From NCBI GenBank assembly GCA_903904885.1, contig CAIVED010000006.1, positions 1 to 58,177 of the forward strand: a stretch of 58,177 nucleotides of DNA. The letters are read 5' to 3'. The position numbers were made by a program, and so were the translations under genes. Below are positions 41,668 to 48,591 of the stretch, one piece after another. This DNA comes from an uncultured archaeon. Its GTDB lineage: Archaea; Nanobdellota; Nanobdellia; Woesearchaeales; CAIVOO01. The notes below the pieces were generated by a model. It saw only the letters and a program-made list of their open reading frames with translations, was not told where the DNA came from and searched no databases. The first letter of the stretch is position 1, and each line of letters begins with the position of its first letter.

Positions 41668-42753
41668 ATGATAGTCAGAAGCATAATTGCAAGAAAAATA
41701 GACCTGCCATTGAGAAAGCCTTTTGTATTTTCTCTCGGCACAATTAAAGAATTAAATTACGGCATAGTTGAAATTACCGCTGAAACAAAACCCGGTATTT
41801 TCGAGAAAGGACTTGGGGAATTTGCATGCCCCTGGCCGGTCACAGGAGAAACCCAGGGGGGTTTTATCGATGTGGTTGAAAAGTTTCTAAAGCCTCTGCT
41901 TCTTAACAGGAAAATAGAAACTGTGGAGGATATTGAAGCGCTTAACAGGTCAATGAATAAAATAATCCCCCTCAACCCAAGCAGCAAGGCTTCTGTTGAG
42001 ATGGCTGTTTTTGATGTCCTAGGAAAAGAAAAAAATATGCCTGTTTACGAATTGCTTGGTGGCGCAAGAAAAGAATTCGTAAGTTTAACTTATGTTTTGT
42101 CAATCTCAAACGATGTCGATTACTGTATTGATGAAGCAAAGCAGGCAATTGCAATGGGATTTAATAGCCTTAAGCTTAAAGTTGGGCTTGATGACGAAAC
42201 TGATTTGATTAAAATAAAGGCCATAAGCGGGTTGCTTGATGAAAAAATAAGATTCTCTTTGGACGTGAATGAGGCATGGAAGACAGCAGAGAAAAGCCTT
42301 ACGATGATTGAGAATATTAAAGACTCCCGTGTTTCCTGGATAGAGGATCCGGTCAGGGATGTTGAAGAGCTGGCAAAGATTAAGAGGGAATCCCCGATAA
42401 AAATAATGGCTGATTCATCAGTATGGGGGCCGGAGGATGCAAAAAAATTGGCTGAAATGGATGCCTGCGATATGTTCAACATAAAACTTCATCTTGCAGG
42501 AGGCATTTTAAGGTCCAGGCAGATACTTGACATAGCCATAAAACACGGGATAAAATGCATTGTTGGCTCATGTATTGAAACAGCTATTGGGACGTCTGCA
42601 GGCATACAAATAGCATGCCTTAGCGATTCTGTTCTGACTACAGAACTTGTTGGAGTTTATGAAATAACAAAGAAAATTGCTGATGGCTTGAATTTCAGTC
42701 CTGGGAGGATTAATGTTCCTTCAAAACCTGGGTTGGGGATTGAGCTGGTTTAA
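41668..42753 (+). CDS. Enolase-superfamily racemase (NSAR/OSBS/dipeptide-epimerase type)
   Basis: 361 residues. The muconate-lactonizing subgroup layout is complete: capping N-terminus, KxK motif in FNSLKLKVGLD, metal ligands in FSLDVNEAW (Asp), SWIEDPV (Glu) and IMADSSVWGPED (Asp), and the second catalytic Lys in FNIKLHLAGG. Candidates are N-succinylamino acid racemase, o-succinylbenzoate synthase or dipeptide epimerase. Menaquinone genes are absent and GNAT and M20 genes flank it, so N-succinylamino acid racemase is favoured by inference. Confidence 0.86.
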   Translation: MIVRSIIARKIDLPLRKPFVFSLGTIKELNYGIVEITAETKPGIFEKGLGEFACPWPVTGETQGGFIDVVEKFLKPLLLNRKIETVEDIEALNRSMNKIIPLNPSSKASVEMAVFDVLGKEKNMPVYELLGGARKEFVSLTYVLSISNDVDYCIDEAKQAIAMGFNSLKLKVGLDDETDLIKIKAISGLLDEKIRFSLDVNEAWKTAEKSLTMIENIKDSRVSWIEDPVRDVEELAKIKRESPIKIMADSSVWGPEDAKKLAEMDACDMFNIKLHLAGGILRSRQILDIAIKHGIKCIVGSCIETAIGTSAGIQIACLSDSVLTTELVGVYEITKKIADGLNFSPGRINVPSKPGLGIELV

Positions 42754-42873
42754 AGTCTGATCAGAGAAAACATTCTAACTGAGCTTAAACTATTTGGATA
42801 AGATTGTCTATTCCGTAAAAATTCCGGAAAATAATAACAAAGCTTAAATAATCGGGAATTATGCTAATTAATT

Positions 42874-42972
42874 ATGCAAATCGTAAAAAATCCAAAAATT
42901 TTGATTTTGCATAGTTGTAACTCTGGGTTCTACTATATTTATTGAAAAGAGGATTCATCTAAATATGAATCC
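42874..42972. promoter_or_regulatory. Two inverted repeats upstream of tRNA-Tyr/tyrA
   Basis: The 246-base gap before tRNA-Tyr holds ATGCAAATC (42874-42882) facing GATTTTGCAT (42903-42912), and a perfect 8-bp inverted repeat GGATTCAT/ATGAATCC (42951-42958 and 42965-42972) with a 6-base spacer. The second overlaps the only TATA-like stretch (CTAAATAT) at the right distance from tRNA-Tyr (43000). It may be an operator for the Lrp-like regulators, or a terminator for the genes to its left. Confidence 0.45.
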
Positions 42973-42999
42973 TAACTAAAGAACTAGAGTTAAAAATAT

Positions 43000-43124
43000 C
43001 CCCGCTTAGCTCAACCGGCAGAGCGTTCGGCTGTAGAAAATGCAAGACAATCCCGCATGGGACACTGGATGATATGCATTCAGCTGAAACCGGAAGGTTC
43101 CCGGTTCAAATCCGGGAGCGGGGA
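43000..43124 (+). tRNA. tRNA-Tyr (anticodon GTA) with a 52-base intron
   Basis: The acceptor CCCCGCT/AGCGGGG includes the archaeal C1:G72 tyrosine identity pair. D-arm GCTCAACCGGCAGAGC, anticodon stem TTCGG/CCGGA, anticodon GTA at 43033-43035, intron 43037-43088 at the 37/38 site, T-arm CCCGG-TTCAAAT-CCGGG, discriminator A. It lies 36 bases before tyrA on the same strand and may share its transcript. Confidence 0.93.
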
Positions 43125-43160
43125 TCAATCAGAATCGGATTGAACAGAGGTAATGAGAAA

Positions 43161-43997
43161 ATGAAACCTGAAAAAATATCAATAATCGGCGGAAATGGAA
43201 AAATGGGCCAGCTTTTTAAGAGGGTATTTGAGCAGGACGGTTATGATGTTATGACAACAGGGTTAGATACAAAAATAACAAACATCGAAGCGGCTCAGAA
43301 AGGGGATGTTGTGATTGTAAGCGTTCCCATAAGGGAAACAATAAATGTTATAAAAGAAATAGGGCCTCATGTCAGGATAGAGTCTCTTTTAACGGATTTT
43401 ACTTCGGTTAAAATAGAGCCTGTTAAGGCAATGCTCAGGTATTCTAAGGCAGAGGTTATAGGGGGGCATCCTCTTTTCGGGCCTACTGTTGCGCTTGAGA
43501 ATCAAAATTATGTCCTTTGCCCTGCCAGGGGAAAGAATTATTTGGAGTGGTTTCAGTCTTTTTTAGAAGAAAAAAAGGTTAACGTAGTTGTAACAACTGC
43601 CAAAGACCATGATGAACGGATGGGAATTATACAATGTTTAACTCATCTCAGCAATATAGCGATGGCAGATACGCTGGAATCCCTGAAAATTGACGTGGGT
43701 AAAACTCTGGAATTCGCTTCCCCAATATACCAAATAAGAATGGGCATGATTGGAAGAATATTAAACCAGGACCCGGGGCTTTACGCGGATATACAGATAT
43801 TTAACCCATATTCAAGAAAAATTCTGAAACAATATTTAAAATCAATCAAAAAGCTTTCAGAGCCAATAAAAAGCAAGGATGTTGCGGTTTTTGAAAAATA
43901 TTTCAGGGTCATTTCGGAATATTTGGGAGACTTTTGCAATAGGGCGCAGGAAGAAAGTGATTACTTGATAAAGAAAATGGCAGAGAGAAAAAAATAA
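43161..43997 (+). CDS. tyrA: Prephenate dehydrogenase
   Basis: 278 residues. Oxidises prephenate to 4-hydroxyphenylpyruvate for tyrosine synthesis. NAD-binding ISIIGGNGKMGQLFKR at the N-terminus, VIVSVPIRETINVI, the substrate block VIGGHPLFGPTV, and the helical dimer domain (CLTHLSNIAMADTLES) follow TyrA order. The ATG at 43161 is chosen: the frame opens at 43074 but that lies inside tRNA-Tyr, and GAGGT sits 10 bases before 43161. No fused chorismate mutase; a separate one lies at 45244. Confidence 0.92.
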   Translation: MKPEKISIIGGNGKMGQLFKRVFEQDGYDVMTTGLDTKITNIEAAQKGDVVIVSVPIRETINVIKEIGPHVRIESLLTDFTSVKIEPVKAMLRYSKAEVIGGHPLFGPTVALENQNYVLCPARGKNYLEWFQSFLEEKKVNVVVTTAKDHDERMGIIQCLTHLSNIAMADTLESLKIDVGKTLEFASPIYQIRMGMIGRILNQDPGLYADIQIFNPYSRKILKQYLKSIKKLSEPIKSKDVAVFEKYFRVISEYLGDFCNRAQEESDYLIKKMAERKK

Positions 43998-44031
43998 ATA
44001 GTTATTTAAACTTCAAAACGGGGGAGATGGC

Positions 44032-45111
44032 ATGAAACCAATGGAAATATTGAGACTGCTTGTGGAGTCCAAATCTTGCGGGAAAGAAGATGCAAATAGC
44101 CTGCTGGAAAAAATGATTCCATTTTTGGACGGTTATTCAATTAAAAAGTATTTCTTTGAAGGCTATTCCTCTATTTATGCTTCGCTAGGGAATAACCTGC
44201 GTCCAAAGATTCTTTTTTTGGGCCATTTGGATACCGTCGATGCTAAAGGCTGGAAAAATTCTGATCCGTTTAGGCTTGAAACTAACGGAACAAGAGCCTA
44301 TGGCCTGGGAATTTATGACATGAAGGCAGGGGTTGCTGCAATGATTCACCTGGCAAAAATTTTTCCTAAAGAAAACCTAGGCTACCTTTTTGTAACCGAT
44401 GAAGAGATGGGGGGATTTAGCGGCGCTGCAAAACTTGCTGAGAAGATAAATCCGGAATTTGTAATTGCCCTGGAGCCAACAGGATTGGCTATAGAATTGG
44501 CTGCAAAGGGCGTTTTGAATATCAAGATAATTTCAAGGGGGTTGTCTGCACACAGTTCTATGCCTGAAAAAGGGGCAAATGCCATAGAGAAACTCTCTGA
44601 GTATATCGCAGAAATTAAAAAATTGCCTTTTCTAAATCAGAAAAACAGGCTGCTGGGGAGCTCAACAATGTCGCAGACAATAATAAAATGCCCTAACGAA
44701 AGGGAAAATCAAATACCTGATTACTGTGAAACGCTTGTAAACATAAGGTACATTCCCGAGCAAGACAAGGAAAAAATAACAAAATTGCTAGTTAAAAAAG
44801 CAAAACAATTTTCCAAGAAAGGGCTGGAGATTGCTGTCGAGCCTTCACAAATATGCGGCTATCCAGTTCAAACGGATAAAAACAATATCTATGCTAAGCT
44901 TTTGGCTTCAGCGATAAAGTCTGAACTTGGCAAGGTTGGTTATGTTGGCAATGCAGGAGCCTCTGATGCAAGATTCTTCGCAGAGAGAAAAATACCTGTA
45001 ACCTGCTTTGGGCCGGCAGGCGGGGAGATGCATGCTCCTCACGAATGGCTCGATTTGAAGAAGTATGAAAAATACATAAAAATATTGGAGAAATTTGTAA
45101 AGTCCATTTAA
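44032..45111 (+). CDS. M20-family metallopeptidase/deacylase, candidate N-succinyl-amino acid desuccinylase
   Basis: 359 residues of the ArgE/DapE/M20 type with two-zinc site residues in FLGHLDTVDAKGW (His, Asp), GIYDMKAGVAAM (Asp), VTDEEMGGFSG (Glu-Glu), ALEPTG (Glu) and the last His in MHAPHEWLDL. The dimerisation domain (ISRGLSAHSSMPEKG) lies between. M20 enzymes in NSAR operons remove the succinyl group from N-succinyl-L-amino acids. It lies 34 bases after tyrA, so it is part of the same operon. Confidence 0.86.
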   Translation: MKPMEILRLLVESKSCGKEDANSLLEKMIPFLDGYSIKKYFFEGYSSIYASLGNNLRPKILFLGHLDTVDAKGWKNSDPFRLETNGTRAYGLGIYDMKAGVAAMIHLAKIFPKENLGYLFVTDEEMGGFSGAAKLAEKINPEFVIALEPTGLAIELAAKGVLNIKIISRGLSAHSSMPEKGANAIEKLSEYIAEIKKLPFLNQKNRLLGSSTMSQTIIKCPNERENQIPDYCETLVNIRYIPEQDKEKITKLLVKKAKQFSKKGLEIAVEPSQICGYPVQTDKNNIYAKLLASAIKSELGKVGYVGNAGASDARFFAERKIPVTCFGPAGGEMHAPHEWLDLKKYEKYIKILEKFVKSI

Positions 45112-45243
45112 ATCAAATAAATTTCTTATTTTGGACAGGAAATATAAATAAGATTCAAAAAAAGATGAAAAAACCGCAAACTATTCGAATAATTTGAGAA
45201 AAGATATTTTAATATAATTCTGCAGGAGATTCTTGAGGTTAAA

Positions 45244-45516
45244 ATGGATATTGAGGAAATAAGAGCGCACCTTGACAGGCTTGACACATGCCTTGTGTAC
45301 ATACTTGCTGAGAGAATGAGCTACATCCCAAAGGTAGCTGAGTATAAACTGCAGAATAACCTTCCAAGATACCAGCCGGAAAGGGAAAAGCAGATTATAG
45401 ATGGAAAAAGAAAGCTTGCTGAGGACTTGAAAATTAACCCGGATTTGGTTGAGGATTTGCTAAGAAGGATAATTCAGGATTCGCATCGCATAGAAAAGGA
45501 TATTATTGGGGAATAA
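45244..45516 (+). CDS. aroQ: Chorismate mutase, AroQ class
   Basis: 90 residues, the size of a free-standing AroQ domain. Converts chorismate to prephenate, the substrate of the nearby dehydrogenase and dehydratase-like genes. Three-helix pattern with expected active-site residues: R7, ILAERMSYIPKVAEYK (R24, K35) and PRYQPEREKQI (R47/E48). GAGGT lies 5 bases before the ATG. It is separated from the M20 gene by 132 AT-rich bases with a possible promoter (TTTTAATATAA, about 45209-45219). Confidence 0.9.
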   Translation: MDIEEIRAHLDRLDTCLVYILAERMSYIPKVAEYKLQNNLPRYQPEREKQIIDGKRKLAEDLKINPDLVEDLLRRIIQDSHRIEKDIIGE

Positions 45517-45518
45517 AA

Positions 45519-45824
45519 TCACTTAACCCATCCGCATTTCTTTTCTTTTGTTACGCAGGCGCACCTGAACCCCTGGTCTGAAGGATGGTTTTCAACCATT
45601 TCGCAGGTTGAAAGCATGCCCTTGAATTTCTCAGGGTTGCTTGTGCACATGGTATGGCCGCCGCCACAGCCGAATTCTGTGGATTTGCACTGGGCTGCGC
45701 TTGTGCAGTTTCCGTCTGACCACTGGAATGTGAACTGGTTGTAGGCTAAAGAGGATTTGTCTATGCTGCAGCCGGCAAGAACCATGGTTAATGCCAATGC
45801 CGCCAAAATAAGCATATTTTTCAT
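45519..45824 (-). CDS. Small cysteine-rich lipoprotein
   Basis: 101 residues. Signal peptide with lipobox (LALTMVLAGC, lipidation at Cys19), followed by a mature part with eight further cysteines (NCTSAAQCKSTEFGCGGGHT, MCTSN, STCEM, CACVTKEKKCGW), so disulphide bonds or a metal site outside the cell are likely. Function unknown. It ends 2 bases after the convergent chorismate mutase gene. Confidence 0.75.
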   Translation of the reverse strand: MKNMLILAALALTMVLAGCSIDKSSLAYNQFTFQWSDGNCTSAAQCKSTEFGCGGGHTMCTSNPEKFKGMLSTCEMVENHPSDQGFRCACVTKEKKCGWVK

Positions 45825-45900
45825 TTTATTTGATATGCTTTCAGGTTATTTAAATTTATCTGAGGAAAACTTTAAAAATCCACCCATCACCCTTCTGAAT

Positions 45901-47667
45901 ATGGATTCAAAAGAGCTTAAGCAGAAGTATCTTGATTTTTTCAGGTCAAAGGGGCATGCTATAATTAAGTCTGCTTCCCTGATTCCTGAGAATGACCCAT
46001 CTGTTCTGTTTACAACAGCAGGAATGCATCCCCTTGTGCCTTTCCTGATGGGAACACCCCATCCGCTGGGCAAGAGGATTGCCGATGTGCAGAAATGCAT
46101 CAGAACCCAGGATATTGATGAAGTTGGGGATGAAACCCACACAACATGCTTTGAAATGCTTGGAAACTGGTCCCTTGGCGATTATTTCAAGAAAGAGGCA
46201 ATAGAATGGAGCTGGGAATTTCTTACAAGCAAGCAATGGCTGGGTTTGGATCCGAAAAGGCTGGCAGTAACTTGCTTTGAGGGTGACAAAGATGCCCCAA
46301 AAGATGAGGAAGCCGCTTCAATATGGCTAAGCCAAGGGGTTCCAAAGGAAAGAATTGCCTTTTTGCCAAAGAAAGACAACTGGTGGGGGCCTGCAGGGGA
46401 AACAGGGCCCTGCGGTCCGGATACCGAGATGTTTTACTGGAAGAAAAACAATGTTCCTGCCCCGAAAACCTTTGATCCTGAAGATAAAAACTGGGTTGAA
46501 ATCTGGAATGATGTTTTCATGCAGTACAACAGGACAAAGGAGGGGAAGTTCGAGCAGCTAAAGCAAAAAAATGTTGACACTGGCCTTGGCGTTGAAAGGG
46601 TAACAATGGTTCTTCAGGGGCTCGAGGACATCTATCAAATTGAGACCTTCAAGCCGGTTATGGACAGGATAAGAGAACTTTCCAAAATAAGAAATCCCGA
46701 TGGCGGCCAGATGCGCTCAATGAGGATAATAACCGATCACATCAGAGGCGCAACATTCATTCTTGGAGATGACAAGGGAATTGTGCCTTCAAACGTTGAC
46801 CAGGGCTACATAATTAGGAGATTTATCCGGAGAGCAATCAGGCACGGGCTTTTACTGGGAATTGATTATGAATTTTTGACACAGCTTGCGGAGATAATAA
46901 TTGATTTGTACAAGGATGACTATGAAGAGCTTGGGAGAAACAAGCATTTTGTCCTGTCTGAGATTGAAAAAGAGGACAGGAAATTCAGGGAAACATTGAC
47001 CAAGGGCCTTAGGGAATTTGAAAGGCTTGCGGAAGGTAAAAAAAATATCTGCGGGGAGGATTGTTTCCTGCTGTTCCAAAGCTATGGATTCCCGATGGAA
47101 ATTACAAAGGAGCTATGCGAGGAGAAAAAAATCTGCGCTGATGAGAAAGGGTTTAATGAAGAATATGAAAAGCACAAGGAACTTTCAAGGGTTGGCGCTG
47201 AGAAGAAATTCAAGGGCGGATTGGGAGACACTTCTGAGATGTCAATCAAACTGCACACAGCCACCCACCTGCTCAATGAGGCGCTAAGAACTGTTGTTTC
47301 AAAAGATATCGCCCAAAAGGGCTCAAACATTACTCCGGAAAGATTGAGGTTCGACTTCAACTTTGACAGGAAGCTTTTGCCCGAAGAATTGAAGAAGGTT
47401 GAGGATTTGGTCAACCAGAAAATCAAAGAAGCAATTCCTGTTGTGCGCGAGGAAATGTCTGTCAAGGAAGCAAAGGCAAAAGGAGCCCAGGCAGAGTTTG
47501 AAGAGAAATACGGAGAGAAAGTTTCGGTTTATACAATTGACACGTTCTCCTGCGAAATCTGCATGGGGCCTCATGTGAAGAATACATCCGAGCTTGGCCA
47601 TTTCAAGATAGTTAAGGAAGAAAGCGTTGCTGCCGGAGTCAGAAGGATTAAGGCCGTGCTGGAGTAA
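45901..47667 (+). CDS. alaS: Alanyl-tRNA synthetase, bacterial-type, lacking the C-terminal domain
   Basis: 588 residues, while standard AlaRS is about 870. The catalytic core is complete (FFRSKGHAIIKSASLIPEND, LFTTAGMHPLVPFL, FEMLGNWSLGDYFKKEAI, DTGLGVERVTM) and the editing domain keeps HTATHLLNEALR and CEICMGPHVKNTSELGHFK. It stops right after, with no DHHA1/C-Ala part that links the two halves on tRNA. The wording of the core resembles Patescibacteria-type AlaRS. The start MDSKELKQKYL at 45901 is chosen; the frame from 45757 runs over the lipoprotein gene. The tRNA-Ala at 7116 carries the needed G3:U70. Confidence 0.93.
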   Translation: MDSKELKQKYLDFFRSKGHAIIKSASLIPENDPSVLFTTAGMHPLVPFLMGTPHPLGKRIADVQKCIRTQDIDEVGDETHTTCFEMLGNWSLGDYFKKEAIEWSWEFLTSKQWLGLDPKRLAVTCFEGDKDAPKDEEAASIWLSQGVPKERIAFLPKKDNWWGPAGETGPCGPDTEMFYWKKNNVPAPKTFDPEDKNWVEIWNDVFMQYNRTKEGKFEQLKQKNVDTGLGVERVTMVLQGLEDIYQIETFKPVMDRIRELSKIRNPDGGQMRSMRIITDHIRGATFILGDDKGIVPSNVDQGYIIRRFIRRAIRHGLLLGIDYEFLTQLAEIIIDLYKDDYEELGRNKHFVLSEIEKEDRKFRETLTKGLREFERLAEGKKNICGEDCFLLFQSYGFPMEITKELCEEKKICADEKGFNEEYEKHKELSRVGAEKKFKGGLGDTSEMSIKLHTATHLLNEALRTVVSKDIAQKGSNITPERLRFDFNFDRKLLPEELKKVEDLVNQKIKEAIPVVREEMSVKEAKAKGAQAEFEEKYGEKVSVYTIDTFSCEICMGPHVKNTSELGHFKIVKEESVAAGVRRIKAVLE

Positions 47668-47670
47668 GAT

Positions 47671-47841
47671 TTACTTTTTCTTTCGTAAGCCTGCCACTTC
47701 AAGAAAAATCAGTATCAGCAGGAAATCGACAACAAGAAACTCAGGGGAGAACGGCTGTTTCATGAAAATATAGAACGCTGAAATCGCGAAAGTCAGTATC
47801 AGGCTGAAAAGGATGTTAATCAAATCGTTTTTAAGCTTCAT
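47671..47841 (-). CDS. Small two-helix membrane protein
   Basis: A 56-residue ORF between alaS and the Lys-rich gene: MKLKNDLINILFSLILTFAI, then KQPFSPEF, then a second hydrophobic run (LVVDFLLILIFLEVAGL) and a basic end RKKK. The positive-outside-membrane pattern and clean start suggest a real membrane protein. Function unknown. It converges on alaS with a 3-base gap. Confidence 0.55.
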   Translation of the reverse strand: MKLKNDLINILFSLILTFAISAFYIFMKQPFSPEFLVVDFLLILIFLEVAGLRKKK

Positions 47842-47935
47842 ACTTCTATTAAAAGTTAATGATGTTTAAAAGCCTTTCTTTTCCCAGAATATTTAAAACC
47901 TGAGAAGCATTATACCTGTAAAACGAGGTGATTCC

Positions 47936-48136
47936 ATGGCAAAGAAAAAGAAAGCTGTCAAGAAAAAGGCAAAGCCAAAGGTGTCAAAGGCATCGGTGTC
48001 AATCGAGAATGACATCAGGGACATAGTGAACTGGCTGGCTGTTTTCAAGGAAGAGTATGACATTCCAAGGGAGGCTGTCAGCGTGCTGAGAGCTAAATTG
48101 GAAGCGCTTGCAAGAAAGGCATCAGTTTGCCGATAG
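47936..48136 (+). CDS. Small protein with Lys-rich N-terminus
   Basis: 66 residues: MAKKKKAVKKKAKPKVSK followed by a helical domain (ENDIRDIVNWLAVFKEEYDI, VSVLRAKLEALARKAS). A TATA box (ATTTAAAA, about 47890-47897) and a strong GAGGTGAT site 6 bases before the ATG support expression. The basic tail suggests binding to DNA or RNA, as in small archaeal chromatin proteins, but no family is recognised. Its 3' end overlaps the convergent gene by 15 bases. Confidence 0.65.
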   Translation: MAKKKKAVKKKAKPKVSKASVSIENDIRDIVNWLAVFKEEYDIPREAVSVLRAKLEALARKASVCR

Positions 48137-48529
48137 ATTTTGTTTGTTAACTTCCTTATTCCACATCAGGCCTATCCTAATCATATCTTTCTGGAACTTG
48201 TCTGAGATGAAATACTGCTTCTTGTACAAATCATAGTCAATCATCCCCATTCCTTTCATTGGCGTCAGAATCCTGTCATAGAACTGCCTTTTGTTGTAGG
48301 ACATCTTTGTCCTTTCTTTTCTCATAACCGGTCCGGGCTTTGTTATCTCGACATTTACGCCTTCATGTAGCGCGTTTGCGAAAACAGACATTTCTGACTT
48401 GCCCATCATGGCGCCGTTTTTCTTCATTTCGCTAATTAGAAGCTTTGCAACAATGGCCTGCTGCTCTGTTGCGAATATGATGTCATAAACATTCTCCGGC
48501 AGGTGAAACTCGTCAAATAGTATTACCAT
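48122..48529 (-). CDS. Conserved protein of unknown function, possible winged-helix fold
   Basis: 135 residues. Helical start (VYDIIFATEQQAIVAKLLIS) and a later KRQFYDRILTPMKGMGMIDYDL plus YFISDKFQKDMIRIG that resembles a winged-helix order with a wing. DNA binding is a guess. A TATA-like ATATTTATATA lies just upstream (about 48551-48562). It precedes the XPD-like helicase gene in opposite context, with no operon link. Confidence 0.6.
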   Translation of the reverse strand: MVILFDEFHLPENVYDIIFATEQQAIVAKLLISEMKKNGAMMGKSEMSVFANALHEGVNVEITKPGPVMRKERTKMSYNKRQFYDRILTPMKGMGMIDYDLYKKQYFISDKFQKDMIRIGLMWNKEVNKQNLSAN

Positions 48530-48591
48530 AGAGGAGAAAATGGCACATTAGTATATAAATATTATCTTTTTGTATACTGGGGTAGGTTATC

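Noticed and set aside
43074-43160. Earlier ATG of the tyrA frame
   Set aside because: It lies inside tRNA-Tyr; the ATG at 43161 has a GAGGT site and the protein there begins directly with the NAD-binding fold.
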